DNA of 64,000 bases from Chitinilyticum aquatile DSM 21506. GTDB taxonomy: Bacteria; Pseudomonadota; Gammaproteobacteria; Burkholderiales; Chitinibacteraceae. Position 1 is the first letter of the stretch, and each line of letters begins with the position of its first letter. The position numbers were made by a program, and so were the translations under genes. Under the pieces are notes generated by a model, which searched no databases, was not told the DNA's origin, and was given only the letters and a program-made list of their open reading frames with translations. Positions 8,953 to 18,509 of this stretch are shown one piece after another. The stretch covers positions 121,844 to 185,843 of the forward strand of contig NZ_KE387261.1 in NCBI RefSeq assembly GCF_000430805.1. The letters run 5' to 3'.

Positions 8953-10353
8953 ATGCTGAAAACGTTTTTTTCCGGGCTGCTGCTGGCTGGCCTGTTAGGA
9001 ACTGCTCAGGCTGCATCTGCAGCGTCCTTGCCCGATTTTGCCCAGCTGGCAGAGAAAGAGGGGCGCGCCGTTGTTAATATCGCGGTCAGCGGTACCCGCA
9101 AGGTCAATGATGCCTTTGGCGACAATGACGATGCTTTCGAGCTGTTCCGGCGCTTCGGTTTGCCTTTGCCGCGAGGTGGTCAGATGCAGGAGCGCCCCGT
9201 GCAGGGAATCGGCTCCGGTTTCATCATTGATGCTAATGGCTACATCCTGACCAATGCGCATGTGATTGCCGATGCGGACGAAATCACGGTCAAGTTGACC
9301 GACAAGCGCACCTTCAAGGCCAGGGTCGTTGGCTCGGATGCGCGTACCGATGTGGCGCTGCTGAAAGTGGATGCCAGCAATCTGCCCAAGGTCAGCATTG
9401 GCGACCCGGCCAAGGCGCGCGTCGGGGAGTGGGTGCTTGCAATCGGGCAGCCTTTCGGTCTCGATAACACGGTGACGGCGGGGATTATTTCGGCCAAGGG
9501 ACGTGATCTGCCCAACGAGAATTTTGTACCTTTCATCCAGACGGATGTGGCGATCAATCCCGGGAATTCCGGTGGTCCGCTGTTCAATATGGCGGGTGAG
9601 GTTATTGGCATCAACTCCCAGATATTCAGCCGGTCCGGCGGCTATATGGGTCTGAGCTTTGCGATTCCCATCGATGTTGCCATCAAGATCTCCGATGAAC
9701 TCAAGTCGACTGGCAAAATAACTCGTGGCCGGATCGGGGTCGGTATCCAGGATATGAACGAGGAGCTTGCCCGCAGTTTCGGGCTTGCCAAAGAGGGTGG
9801 TGCCCTGCTGATTGCGATCGACAAGGATGGCCCGGCTGACAAGGCTGACTTGCGGGTGGGAGATATCATTCTCAAGGTCAATGGCCAGGCTGTGACGCGT
9901 TCGGCTGATCTCTCGCGGATGATTACGGCGCTGAAGCCGGGCAGCAAGGCCGTGCTAGGCATCTGGCGCGACAAGAGTGCCCGCGAGGCCGTTGTGACCG
10001 TCGGCGCGATGGAAGGCGCTGACAAGGGGAATCCGCGCGAATATCGCGGCAAGCAGCAGGGCGATGCCGAGCGTTTCGGCCTCTCCCTGGTCGAACTCAA
10101 TGCCCGCCAGTTGCAGCAGCTGGGTATCAAATATGGAATCGGTGTTCGTGGTGTAAGCGGACAGGCTGCAAAAGCTGGCTTGCAGGCAGGTGATGTGCTG
10201 ACCGGAGTTGGCGGCCAGGATTTGCAGAGTGTGATCCAGCTGCGGCAGGCACTGCAGGCTCTCAAGCCAGGCGAGGCCGCGCCTTTGCGCGTCTTGCGTG
10301 ACGGACGCCCGTTCTTTGCCTCAATCGTCGCTCCGGAAAAAAAGGATGACTGA
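8953..10353 (+). CDS. mucD: Periplasmic serine protease MucD/DegP (HtrA family)
   Basis: A 466-residue Do-type protease and chaperone acting on misfolded periplasmic proteins. A signal peptide (ending QAASAAS) is followed by the trypsin-like domain with the catalytic triad His (TNAHVI), Asp (ARTDVALLK) and Ser (NPGNSGGPLFN), then two PDZ domains (RGRIGVGIQDM... and GLSLVELNARQLQQLGI...). The start at 8953 has an AAGAGGATAACG ribosome site and the expected signal peptide. It completes the sigma-E stress block, as mucD does in Pseudomonas, and overlaps the next gene by 8 nt. Confidence 0.96.
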   Translation: MLKTFFSGLLLAGLLGTAQAASAASLPDFAQLAEKEGRAVVNIAVSGTRKVNDAFGDNDDAFELFRRFGLPLPRGGQMQERPVQGIGSGFIIDANGYILTNAHVIADADEITVKLTDKRTFKARVVGSDARTDVALLKVDASNLPKVSIGDPAKARVGEWVLAIGQPFGLDNTVTAGIISAKGRDLPNENFVPFIQTDVAINPGNSGGPLFNMAGEVIGINSQIFSRSGGYMGLSFAIPIDVAIKISDELKSTGKITRGRIGVGIQDMNEELARSFGLAKEGGALLIAIDKDGPADKADLRVGDIILKVNGQAVTRSADLSRMITALKPGSKAVLGIWRDKSAREAVVTVGAMEGADKGNPREYRGKQQGDAERFGLSLVELNARQLQQLGIKYGIGVRGVSGQAAKAGLQAGDVLTGVGGQDLQSVIQLRQALQALKPGEAAPLRVLRDGRPFFASIVAPEKKDD

Positions 10354-10600
10354 TGCGTGCCGGCCTTTGCTGCGCGTGTACGGGCATGCCTATTGCAGTC
10401 TCTGCAAGGAAATGCTTGCTGCATTGCGGCAATGGCCGGAGCCCCTGCAGGTCGAGTGGGTCGACATCGAAGGCCACAATGATCTCGAATCCCGCTTTGG
10501 CGAGCTGGTTCCAGTGCTGTGTGGCGAAGACGGGGTGACTATCTGCCATTATCACCTTGATTCGCTTGCGCTTGATGCCTATCTGGCCGATTTCCGTTAG
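10346..10600 (+). CDS. Glutaredoxin-like protein (DUF836)
   Basis: An 84-residue thioredoxin-fold protein with an N-terminal CSLC motif in the context VYGHAYCSLCKEML and the VPVL cis-proline block, typical of the short glutaredoxin-like family that sits between mucD and lepA in betaproteobacteria. It probably handles thiol-disulfide exchange; no substrate is known. The ATG at 10346 overlaps the mucD stop and is preceded by GAAAAAAAGG, indicating translational coupling. Confidence 0.88.
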   Translation: MTDACRPLLRVYGHAYCSLCKEMLAALRQWPEPLQVEWVDIEGHNDLESRFGELVPVLCGEDGVTICHYHLDSLALDAYLADFR

Positions 10601-10624
10601 AATCGCGGCGACCGATTTTGCCTG

Positions 10625-10649
10625 GGGCACGCTTGGCGTGCCCTTTTTT
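10625..10649 (+). terminator. Intrinsic terminator 20 nt upstream of lepA
   Basis: A perfect 8-bp GC-rich stem GGGCACGC (10625-10632), loop TTG, GCGTGCCC (10636-10643), followed by six T. Only 20 nt separate it from the lepA ATG, too few for a separate promoter, so it may control read-through into the lepA series. Confidence 0.85.
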
Positions 10650-10669
10650 CGTAAGCGTTGACAGGTTTC

Positions 10670-12463
10670 ATGGATCACATTCGCAACTTCTCCATTATTG
10701 CCCACATTGACCACGGCAAATCTACCCTTGCCGACCGGTTCATCCAGTTCTGCGGCGGCCTCGAGCTGCGTGAAATGAGCGAGCAGGTGCTCGATTCGAT
10801 GGATATCGAAAAAGAGCGCGGCATTACCATCAAGGCGCAGACTGCCGCGCTGCAGTACAAGGCGCGTGACGGCAAGGTTTATAACCTGAACCTGATTGAC
10901 ACTCCGGGGCATGTGGATTTCAGCTACGAAGTGAGCCGTTCGCTGGCGGCCTGCGAAGGCGCCCTGCTGGTCGTCGATGCGTCGCAGGGGGTGGAGGCGC
11001 AGACGGTTGCCAACTGCTATACCGCTATCGAACAGGGAGTCGAGGTTCGTCCGGTGCTGAACAAGATCGATTTGCCGGCCGCCGAGCCCGAGCGGGTTGC
11101 GCAGGAAATCGAGGACATTATCGGTATCGAGGCGATCGAGGCGGTGCGTGCATCGGCCAAGAGCGGCATCGGCATCGAAGACATCCTGGAAGAGGTGGTC
11201 AACAAGATTCCTCCGCCCAAAGGCAATCCGGATGGCCCGCTGAAGGCGCTGATTGTTGATTCCTGGTTTGACAATTATGTTGGTGTCGTCATGCTGGTGC
11301 GCGTGGTTGATGGCGAATTGCGCGTGAAGGACAAGATCAAGTTCATGGCGACCAAGGCCGAGTTTCTCTGTGAACAGGTTGGCGTCTTTACGCCCAAGTC
11401 GGTCCAACGTGAGTCACTGAAGGCTGGCGAGGTGGGCTTTGTTATTGCCGGTGTGAAAGAAATTGTCAGCGCCAAGGTTGGCGATACGATCACCTTGGCC
11501 AAAAATCCGGCCAGCGAAGCTTTGCCTGGCTTCAAGGAAGTGAAGTCTCAGGTGTTTGCCGGCCTGTATCCCGTTGAGAGCCATGACTACGAAGCGCTGC
11601 GCGACAGTCTTGAGAAACTCAAGCTCAATGATGCTGCTCTCCAGTATGAGCCAGAGGTCTCCCAAGCGCTGGGTTTCGGTTTCCGTTGCGGCTTTCTCGG
11701 ACTGCTGCATCTTGAAATCGTGCAGGAACGTCTTGAGCGCGAATTCGATATGGATCTCATCACTACGGCGCCAACCGTGGTGTACGAACTGGTGATGAAG
11801 GATGGCTCGGTCGTACAGATCGAAAATCCGTCCAAGCTGCCAGATCCCAGCAAGTACGAGGAAGTCCGTGAGCCCATCATCACCGCGACAATTCTGGTTC
11901 CGCAGGATTATGTCGGACCGGTAATGACGCTGTGCAACCAGAAGCGCGGAATGCAGGTCAACATGCAGTACATGGGCCGGCAGGTTTTGCTGACCTATGA
12001 CATGCCGATGGCCGAAGTGGTCATGGATTTCTTTGACAAGCTGAAATCAGTCAGCCGTGGTTATGCTTCGCTGGATTACGAGTTCAAGGAATTCCGTACC
12101 GGTGATCTGGTCAAGCTGGATGTCTTGGTGAATGGCGAGCGGGTGGATGCCTTGAGCCTCATCGTCCACCGGGCAACGAGCATTTATCGTGGCCGCGAGC
12201 TGATCAGCAAAATGCGCTCACTGATTCCGCGGCAGATGTTCGATATTGCGGTACAGGCTGCGATTGGCAGTCAGATCATCGCGCGCGAAACGGTGAAGGC
12301 CATGCGCAAGGATGTGCTGGCCAAGTGCTATGGTGGCGATATTACCCGCAAGAAAAAGCTGCTGGAAAAGCAGAAAGCAGGTAAAAAACGCATGAAGCAG
12401 GTTGGCAATGTAGAAATTCCGCAGGAGGCGTTCCTTGCCATTCTGCAGGTATCGGACAAGTAA
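10670..12463 (+). CDS. lepA: Elongation factor 4 (LepA)
   Basis: A 597-residue translational GTPase, exactly the family length. The G motifs [14 protein letters not shown] and NKID are all present, followed by EF-G-like domains and the LepA-specific C-terminus ([23 protein letters not shown]). It binds ribosomes and is thought to assist initiation or stalled translocation. I chose the ATG at 10670; a TTG four codons upstream is possible but unneeded. It forms an operon-like series with lepB, 15 bp downstream. Confidence 0.98.
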   Translation: MDHIRNFSIIAHIDHGKSTLADRFIQFCGGLELREMSEQVLDSMDIEKERGITIKAQTAALQYKARDGKVYNLNLIDTPGHVDFSYEVSRSLAACEGALLVVDASQGVEAQTVANCYTAIEQGVEVRPVLNKIDLPAAEPERVAQEIEDIIGIEAIEAVRASAKSGIGIEDILEEVVNKIPPPKGNPDGPLKALIVDSWFDNYVGVVMLVRVVDGELRVKDKIKFMATKAEFLCEQVGVFTPKSVQRESLKAGEVGFVIAGVKEIVSAKVGDTITLAKNPASEALPGFKEVKSQVFAGLYPVESHDYEALRDSLEKLKLNDAALQYEPEVSQALGFGFRCGFLGLLHLEIVQERLEREFDMDLITTAPTVVYELVMKDGSVVQIENPSKLPDPSKYEEVREPIITATILVPQDYVGPVMTLCNQKRGMQVNMQYMGRQVLLTYDMPMAEVVMDFFDKLKSVSRGYASLDYEFKEFRTGDLVKLDVLVNGERVDALSLIVHRATSIYRGRELISKMRSLIPRQMFDIAVQAAIGSQIIARETVKAMRKDVLAKCYGGDITRKKKLLEKQKAGKKRMKQVGNVEIPQEAFLAILQVSDK

Positions 12464-12478
12464 GCCTAGGGAGCTGCA

Positions 12479-13438
12479 ATGAACTGGTTGTTGATTGGTG
12501 CCGTACTGTTGGTGGTGGCGCCTGTCCTGATAAGTATCGGGCATAAGCAGGAACGAGTGAAGAATGAACCTCCGCAGCTTGTCCAGTACGGCTATCTGGC
12601 TGGTCTTGCCGGGCTGTTTGTGCTCGCGGTTCAGTACACGACCATCGCTGCGGCATTTCTCATTTTTGTGCTGCTTTTCGGAGTCGTCTGGGCTTATGAC
12701 AAGTATGTGCTCGAGAAGCGGCGAGCTCCTGAGGACTATGCGCCTGCGTGGGCGGAAATCGGGCGTGGTTTTTTTCCGGTCTTTCTGGTTGTGTTCCTTC
12801 TGCGAGCTTTTGTGGCCGAGCCTTACCAGATCCCGTCTTCCTCGATGCGGCCGGGGTTGGTGGTGGGAGACTTTATCCTCGTGAACAAGTTCGCCTATGG
12901 CTTGCGGGTGCCGGTATTGAACAATGTGTTCATTCCGGTCGGGAAGCCTGCACATGGCGATGTGATGGTGTTCCTCTATCCGGAGAACCCAAAAGACAAT
13001 TACATCAAGCGCGTGATCGGTCTCCCGGGTGATACGGTTGAATACCGCAACAAGCAATTGACCGTCAATGGCAGGGCTGTGCCAAGCGAAGCGGTTGGCG
13101 ATCATAGCTATATCGATGAGCGCGTGCGTGTTGCCCAGATGTACCGTGAGAAAATGGGGACGCACTTTTTCCAGGCGCTGAGGGAGTCCGATGCTCCGAC
13201 GCTGGTGCTGCGCAATGTTGCAGATTTTCCCTATCGTGAAGAAAATTGCCGCTATGATGATTTAGGATTTACATGCAAGGTGCCTGATGGGCATTATTTC
13301 ATGATGGGTGACAATCGTGACAACAGTGCCGATAGCCGTTACTGGGGCTTCGTTCCTGACAGAAATGTGGTGGGCAAGGCGTCTTTGGTATGGCTGAACT
13401 TCAAGGACTTAAATCGTATTGGTACTTGGATTGACTAA
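12479..13438 (+). CDS. lepB: Signal peptidase I
   Basis: A 319-residue inner-membrane serine protease that removes signal peptides from exported proteins. Two N-terminal membrane segments are followed by a charged loop, a third hydrophobic segment and the catalytic core: the Ser motif PSSSMRP and the Lys motif NYIKRVIGLPGD. The C-terminal box GDNRDNSADSRYWGFVP is also intact. A GGGAG ribosome site precedes the ATG. The lepA-lepB pairing is widely conserved. Confidence 0.97.
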   Translation: MNWLLIGAVLLVVAPVLISIGHKQERVKNEPPQLVQYGYLAGLAGLFVLAVQYTTIAAAFLIFVLLFGVVWAYDKYVLEKRRAPEDYAPAWAEIGRGFFPVFLVVFLLRAFVAEPYQIPSSSMRPGLVVGDFILVNKFAYGLRVPVLNNVFIPVGKPAHGDVMVFLYPENPKDNYIKRVIGLPGDTVEYRNKQLTVNGRAVPSEAVGDHSYIDERVRVAQMYREKMGTHFFQALRESDAPTLVLRNVADFPYREENCRYDDLGFTCKVPDGHYFMMGDNRDNSADSRYWGFVPDRNVVGKASLVWLNFKDLNRIGTWID

Positions 13439-13450
13439 AAGGAGTGATGT

Positions 13451-13813
13451 ATGTATCGGCAAGCCGGCCTTTCATTTATTGGTTTTTTAGTTGTTGGTAT
13501 CTTGGTTGCTCTGCTTGGGATTTTGGCCATCAAAACCGTTCCAGCATATATGGAGTTTTTCTCTGTAAAGAAAATAATTAACACATTGGCAAAGGAGGGG
13601 GCTGGCAGTTCTCCTCAGGATATTCGCAATTCCTTTGCGAAACATGCGGACATTGAGTACATAACATCGGTTAAGCCTGATGATCTGATGGTTACTGGTT
13701 CTAGTGGCAATGTGGCTATTTCCGTGAGTTATGAGAAGGTGGTGCCTGTCGTCGGTAATATGAGCCTTCTTTTTTCTTTTGATGCTTCTTCAAATGCGAA
13801 GAACGTAGATTAA
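13451..13813 (+). CDS. DUF4845 membrane protein
   Basis: A 120-residue protein with a type IV pilin-like N-terminal hydrophobic segment (RQAGLSFIGFLVVGILVALLG) and a small extracytoplasmic domain. The position between lepB and rnc and the pattern ...KTVPAYMEFFSVKKIINTL match DUF4845, a family found at this place in many beta- and gammaproteobacteria. Its function is unknown. The DNA here (13440-13860) is visibly more AT-rich than its neighbours. Confidence 0.85.
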   Translation: MYRQAGLSFIGFLVVGILVALLGILAIKTVPAYMEFFSVKKIINTLAKEGAGSSPQDIRNSFAKHADIEYITSVKPDDLMVTGSSGNVAISVSYEKVVPVVGNMSLLFSFDASSNAKNVD

Positions 13814-13837
13814 TATCTTTTGAAACTAGGTTAATTC

Positions 13838-14548
13838 TTGTCAGCCAATCTTTCCGCCGAGCGCCTTGAAAGGGTGCTCGGCTATGTTTTTTCCGATCGC
13901 CAGCTTCTGCTGCAGGCGGTTACCCATCGTAGCTTTTCTGCTACTCATAACGAGCGACTTGAGTTCGTTGGGGATGGCATTCTCAATGCCCTGGTGGCAA
14001 GAGCATTGTTTCGAGCGTTTCCCCAGCAAAGTGAAGGCGATTTGTCTCGCATAAGAGCCAGGCTTGTGTGCCAGGAGGGCCTGGCAGATATTGCACTGGA
14101 GTTGGGTTTGGGTGACTACATCCGACTTGGCGAAGGAGAGTTGAAGAGCGGTGGTTACCGCCGACCTTCGATCTTGGCTGATGCTCTCGAGGCTATTTTG
14201 GGCGCAATCTGGCTGGATGGAGGGCTTGCTGCGCTTGAGCCTGTGATTGAGCGTCTTTTCGCGTCCCGCATTGCGGCCATCGATCCGGCAACGGCTGGCA
14301 AGGATGCCAAAACCTCGCTGCAGGAATGGTTGCAGGCACGCAAGCTGCCGCTGCCGACTTATGTGATTGAACGGCAGGACGGTGATTCGCCAGAGCAGGT
14401 GTTTGAGGTCAGCTGCACTGTCACCGAGCTGAAGACTACAACTCGCGGGATTGCCGGCAGCAAGCGTGCCGCCGAACAGGAGGCTGCCGCCAATGCCTTG
14501 CAATTACTGCGACAAACCTATCCCGGAAAAAAGCTGGTTCGAAAATGA
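13838..14548 (+). CDS. rnc: Ribonuclease III
   Basis: A 236-residue double-strand-specific endoribonuclease that processes rRNA and mRNA. The catalytic signature [12 protein letters not shown] and the second acidic block ([17 protein letters not shown]) are intact, followed by a C-terminal dsRNA-binding domain ending [14 protein letters not shown]. The start appears to be TTG at 13838: it gives the family-like [16 protein letters not shown] and no in-frame ATG lies nearby. A rare start and weak ribosome site would limit synthesis of this autoregulated enzyme. The stop overlaps era (ATGA). Confidence 0.96.
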   Translation: MSANLSAERLERVLGYVFSDRQLLLQAVTHRSFSATHNERLEFVGDGILNALVARALFRAFPQQSEGDLSRIRARLVCQEGLADIALELGLGDYIRLGEGELKSGGYRRPSILADALEAILGAIWLDGGLAALEPVIERLFASRIAAIDPATAGKDAKTSLQEWLQARKLPLPTYVIERQDGDSPEQVFEVSCTVTELKTTTRGIAGSKRAAEQEAAANALQLLRQTYPGKKLVRK

Positions 14549-15465
14549 CTGAACATGATCAAAAATTGCCGGATTATCGTTGCGGCTTTGTCGCTATTGT
14601 TGGTCGGCCCAATGTCGGAAAATCCACCCTGCTCAATCATCTTATCGGGATGAAGTTAAGCATTACATCGCGCAAGGCGCAGACCACGCGCCACCGCATC
14701 ACGGGCGTGCTGACCACGGATAGTGCACAGTTTGTGTTTGTCGACACACCAGGCTTTCAGAATCGGCATCGGAATGCTCTGAATCAGGCCATGAACCGCA
14801 ATGTCACCAGTACGCTGGCCGATGTTGATGTCATCCTGTTTGTTGTTGAGGCCGGCCGCTTTGGTCCCGATGATGATGCTGTTCTGAAACTGCTGCCGGC
14901 AGATCGTCCGGTTGTGCTGGTCATCAACAAGATTGATACCCTGGTAGACAAATCAGCCTTGCTGCCTTTTATCGAGAGCATGGCGCAAAAACGTGAATTT
15001 ACTGCGGTCGTCCCCCTTTCTGCCCTGCGCGGGCTGAAGCTGGATGTATTACAGCAAGCAGTCGAGCCCTTGCTGCCCCAGTCCGAGCCGTTTTATGCTG
15101 AAGATCAGATTACTGACCGGAATGAGCGCTTTCTGGCTGCCGAAATCGTACGCGAGAAAATCTTCCGCATGCTTGGTGACGAGTTGCCTTATGCCATGAC
15201 TGTTGAAATTGAAAAATTCGACGAGGAAGTCACGACGCGCGGGCAGGAGTTGCGACGCATCTATGCCGCAGTCTGGGTTGATCGGGAAAGCCAGAAAGCC
15301 ATCCTGATCGGCAAGAGCGGGGAAAAGCTCAAGCGTATTGCGTCTGAGGCTCGCAAGGATATGGAGCTGATGTTCGATGCCAAGGTGTACCTCGAAGTAT
15401 GGGTCAAGGTAAAAAGTGGCTGGGCTGACGATACACGCCTGTTGCGGCAGTTTGGTTTTGAATAA
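14545..15465 (+). CDS. era: GTPase Era
   Basis: A 306-residue GTPase that binds 16S rRNA and assists 30S maturation. The GTP-binding motifs [15 protein letters not shown] and NKID are present, as is the C-terminal KH domain ([23 protein letters not shown]). Its ATG overlaps the rnc stop (ATGA), so translation is coupled, a nearly universal proteobacterial arrangement. Confidence 0.98.
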   Translation: MTEHDQKLPDYRCGFVAIVGRPNVGKSTLLNHLIGMKLSITSRKAQTTRHRITGVLTTDSAQFVFVDTPGFQNRHRNALNQAMNRNVTSTLADVDVILFVVEAGRFGPDDDAVLKLLPADRPVVLVINKIDTLVDKSALLPFIESMAQKREFTAVVPLSALRGLKLDVLQQAVEPLLPQSEPFYAEDQITDRNERFLAAEIVREKIFRMLGDELPYAMTVEIEKFDEEVTTRGQELRRIYAAVWVDRESQKAILIGKSGEKLKRIASEARKDMELMFDAKVYLEVWVKVKSGWADDTRLLRQFGFE

Positions 15466-15483
15466 GTCCGCTGTATTTCCGAC

Positions 15484-16227
15484 ATGAAAGTTCCTCGCGG
15501 CACTCCCCGCGTCAATCAGCAGCCTGCCTTTATTCTTCACCAGTACCCATACCGGGAAACCAGCAGGTTGCTGGATGTGTTTTCGCGGGACCATGGCCGG
15601 ATTACTCTCGTCGCCCGTGGTGTGCAAAGGCACGGTTCTCAATTGCGCGGTGTCCTGCTCGGACATCAGCCCTTGTTGCTGGACTGGTTTGGAGGGGGCG
15701 AGGTAAAAACACTGCATGCCGCTCATTGGCAGCCCGGGATTCCGCAATTACGCGAAGTGGCATTACTGTGCGGTCTGTATGCCAATGAACTGTTGCAGCG
15801 GATATTGCCGCGCGAAATCCAGGCATCGCTGCTCTTTGCCGAATATTTCCAGCTTGTGAAATGCCTTGCCCGCAATGCTGGTAATCCGGCAATGCTTGAG
15901 TTTGCCTTGCGGCAATTCGAGGGGCAGTTGCTGGCCAGTCAGGGGGTTGCCATTGACTGGCGCAACACTGCGGAAGGTGCTCCGGTTTCGCCGGATTGTT
16001 TCTATGCTTTTTCGGTGGATCGTGGTTTGCATGAGACACCTTCTGAAGGTGCTCGTGGGCAGGCACTTCTGGCGTTCGCCGATGGCCAGGCCGTGCAGGG
16101 CTGGCAGATGCAGGAAATGAAGCGCTTGATGCGTCAGGTGTTGAGTGCCACCTTGCTGGATTCGCAACCTCTGCAAACCCGGAATCTGATGCAGGAAATC
16201 CAGCGCATGGTGCAACCCCTTGCCTGA
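15484..16227 (+). CDS. recO: DNA repair protein RecO
   Basis: A 247-residue recombination mediator that helps load RecA on gaps with RecF and RecR. The N-terminal OB-fold contains FILHQYPYRETSRLLDVFSRDHGRITLVARG (shown in part: residues about 13-43), the standard RecO opening. A helical C-terminal part follows (ANELLQRILPREIQASLLF). It ends the lepA-lepB-rnc-era-recO series. Confidence 0.95.
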   Translation: MKVPRGTPRVNQQPAFILHQYPYRETSRLLDVFSRDHGRITLVARGVQRHGSQLRGVLLGHQPLLLDWFGGGEVKTLHAAHWQPGIPQLREVALLCGLYANELLQRILPREIQASLLFAEYFQLVKCLARNAGNPAMLEFALRQFEGQLLASQGVAIDWRNTAEGAPVSPDCFYAFSVDRGLHETPSEGARGQALLAFADGQAVQGWQMQEMKRLMRQVLSATLLDSQPLQTRNLMQEIQRMVQPLA

Positions 16228-16319
16228 TTGCCCGGGCCACACTGGTAAATGAACGTCCTTGACGCTATCCTGAGCATTGTTGAAGGTGATGTTTAAGCAT
16301 TTGCCGGCAGGAGGCTCGC

Positions 16320-16667
16320 ATGATTACCGTTTCGCACGAAGATGGCCACATTCTGGCGGTAGTGCTGGGTGAATTTACTGTCCAGGATTTTCGCCAGTTC
16401 GAAGAAGAGGCACTCTATGATATCCGGCAGCAAGGCAAGGCCAGGATGATTATGGACCTGACCGGAATGGCAGCCTACACCATCGACATGGCTGTCGAGG
16501 AAATCCGCTTCCTGAAACAGCACCGCCAGCAGTTCGAGCGGGTGGCCATTGTCTCGGATGATCAATGGGTTACCTGGTCGGTGTGGCTGAACAGAATGAT
16601 GACCGAATCGGAAATTGAGGTTTTTGATGACGTTGCCGACGCACGATCGTGGATAATCAGCGAATAA
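16320..16667 (+). CDS. SpoIIAA-like/STAS-fold protein
   Basis: A 115-residue soluble protein with a strong AGGAGG ribosome site. The pattern (HILAVVLGEFTVQDFRQF, then MIMDLTGMAAYTIDMAVEEI and RVAIVSDDQW) fits the SpoIIAA-like/STAS-like fold, whose members bind lipids or partner proteins. The function is unknown. It lies between recO and a large conserved unknown and may be independently transcribed. Confidence 0.65.
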   Translation: MITVSHEDGHILAVVLGEFTVQDFRQFEEEALYDIRQQGKARMIMDLTGMAAYTIDMAVEEIRFLKQHRQQFERVAIVSDDQWVTWSVWLNRMMTESEIEVFDDVADARSWIISE

Positions 16668-16704
16668 TGCGGCTCAGAACGCCAATCAATTAGGGCATAT
16701 TTCA

Positions 16705-18426
16705 ATGCTAGAGCGCCTTTCATCCCTGTTTGCAAAAGAAAAATCACCGCTTTACTCGCTGAAGACAACCCAGCAGTGGCTCAAGCAGCTTGAACTGCTG
16801 GATGCGTCATCCCGTTGTGCCAAGGTGCATGATGTCATCAGCGATTTTCTGGTCAGTACGGGCAGACCGAGCAAGGAAGGGCTGGATGCGCTGCTTCTGA
16901 TCGACGATTTTGCCCAGGAAGGGTTTGATGCACTGTGCTACCAGTACATCAGCAATCCGCGCATGCCCAAGGAACTGGAGCAGAAGCTCTGGAAGGAGAT
17001 TGTCCATTTCGCCCGCGACATGGCCGAGACATACCAGCGCTTTATCCAGGTCGATCAGGGGGAATCCTTTGCGGCGCAGATCGAACCGCTGATGCCACTG
17101 ATCTGGGCCCGCAGCCTGCATTATCTGGCCGTCGAAGCCAAATGGCATTATTTCCGCTTTGAGAAGTCCCCGGCGCGCATCTGGACGCTGGCTCACCAGC
17201 TTTATCGCCTCTCCGAGATTTCAGGGGCCGACAGCAATCCTTTCAAACTGTATGAAAGTGTCAGCGCGGAAGTGACTTCCTGCGCGGATGAGTATCTACA
17301 GCTGATTCTGCTCAATACTGTTGCCAACAACAACCTCACGGTGCGACAGATACACACGGTTGACCTGTGGCTGGAGCAATGGTCCAAACTGCTGCAGCTT
17401 TCCCGCAAGTATCAGCCTGATGTCCATCACCTCTGCATCAATCTGCAGGATACGAACGGTTCGCAGAAGATCAATCCTGCCGAAGCAACAGAAACCTACC
17501 GCTATCTCAGTCTGCACGAACTGGTTCGCACGATCACCGAGACTATCCAGAAGCTCGAACAGGGAGCGGCACCCGCAACACTGGGTCTGGGGCCTGAAGC
17601 TCGCGGCCCGGGCAGCATCGAATTGCTGAAGCATCTGGAAGTGTTCTGGACCATGCACATGCGCAATAGCGAAATCAAGCGCAGCGAGCGGGTCAAGGTT
17701 TCCAAGGCCGCTGACGTGATTTACGGTCTCGACAAGGTTTGCCGGCATGTGCGTGCCGACAACGAAAAACACACTCGCCAGCCTGTCGAGAGCAAGAGTC
17801 AGGTCGACTACGACGAGATCATGGACATGAGGCTGTACGGCTTCGTGTCATCGCGGACCCGCAGCAAGCAAAGTGCCCCACATGGCGCGGCGCCGCAGAT
17901 GTTCCAGAACAAGCTGCCTGACTGGGTGACCTGGCTGATCGAAAACGAGAGCGAGGGCGGCTATGGTGCGCATCTGCGGCTTTCCGAATGCGAGTGGATT
18001 CGCCCCGGCTTGCTGCTTGGCGTGCGCTTCGATACCGATGCCAACTGGCAGATCGGCATTGTGCGCCGCTTGCAGCGCATCAATGATGACGAGGTCTACG
18101 CCGGCATCCAGCGCCTGAGCACCACTCCGGTCGCTGTCAATCTGTATTCCGACAAGCTGGATCGCCTGGAAAACATCACCGTCGACGAGATAGGCTACAC
18201 AGGTGCCATTGATCTTAAAAACCTGCGCACCGCAATGTACATCCCTCATCAGATTGATGGCGCGAATGTGAATACCCTGCTGATGCATTCGGCCGACTAT
18301 GCCCAGGAGCGGATCTACAAGGTACAGGCGCGCGAAAAGGTGTTTTCGGTCAGCCTTGGTACCTTGCTGGAAAAAGGCACCGACTGGTTCTGGGTGTCCG
18401 TCAACGTGCTGCGGCAGGAAACGTAA
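16705..18426 (+). CDS. Conserved hypothetical protein, 573 aa
   Basis: A large soluble protein without signal peptide or membrane segments. The first about 350 residues are helical and Leu/Trp-rich. The last about 150 residues look beta-rich (SECEWIRPGLLLGVRFD, WQIGIVRRLQRINDDEVYAGIQRLS) and could be a PilZ-like or other barrel domain: an arginine pair and an LRLSECEW block are suggestive, but no firm motif is present. I do not recognise the family by name. It ends at a strong terminator and is transcribed alone or with the SpoIIAA-like gene. Confidence 0.75.
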   Translation: MLERLSSLFAKEKSPLYSLKTTQQWLKQLELLDASSRCAKVHDVISDFLVSTGRPSKEGLDALLLIDDFAQEGFDALCYQYISNPRMPKELEQKLWKEIVHFARDMAETYQRFIQVDQGESFAAQIEPLMPLIWARSLHYLAVEAKWHYFRFEKSPARIWTLAHQLYRLSEISGADSNPFKLYESVSAEVTSCADEYLQLILLNTVANNNLTVRQIHTVDLWLEQWSKLLQLSRKYQPDVHHLCINLQDTNGSQKINPAEATETYRYLSLHELVRTITETIQKLEQGAAPATLGLGPEARGPGSIELLKHLEVFWTMHMRNSEIKRSERVKVSKAADVIYGLDKVCRHVRADNEKHTRQPVESKSQVDYDEIMDMRLYGFVSSRTRSKQSAPHGAAPQMFQNKLPDWVTWLIENESEGGYGAHLRLSECEWIRPGLLLGVRFDTDANWQIGIVRRLQRINDDEVYAGIQRLSTTPVAVNLYSDKLDRLENITVDEIGYTGAIDLKNLRTAMYIPHQIDGANVNTLLMHSADYAQERIYKVQAREKVFSVSLGTLLEKGTDWFWVSVNVLRQET

Positions 18427-18453
18427 GCAGTGCCTTGCATGCGTGTTCATAAA

Positions 18454-18484
18454 AAAGCCCGGGTATAGGTCCCGGGCTTTTGTT
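18454..18484. terminator. Bidirectional terminator
   Basis: The stem AAAGCCCGGG (18454-18463), loop TATAGGT and CCCGGGCTTT (18471-18480) has A- and T-runs on both sides. It serves the gene ending at 18426 and the convergent esterase gene. Its right arm lies inside a 49-bp palindromic repeat. Confidence 0.85.
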
Positions 18485-18509
18485 TTACAATGGCTTCAGG
18501 AGAATACCC
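18461..18509. repeat. 49-bp palindromic repeat, copy 3
   Basis: On the minus strand it reads GGGTATTCTCCTGAAGCCAT...CCTATACCC, close to copy 1. The TGA of the esterase gene (18496-18498) lies inside it, and its other half doubles as a terminator arm. Confidence 0.8.
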
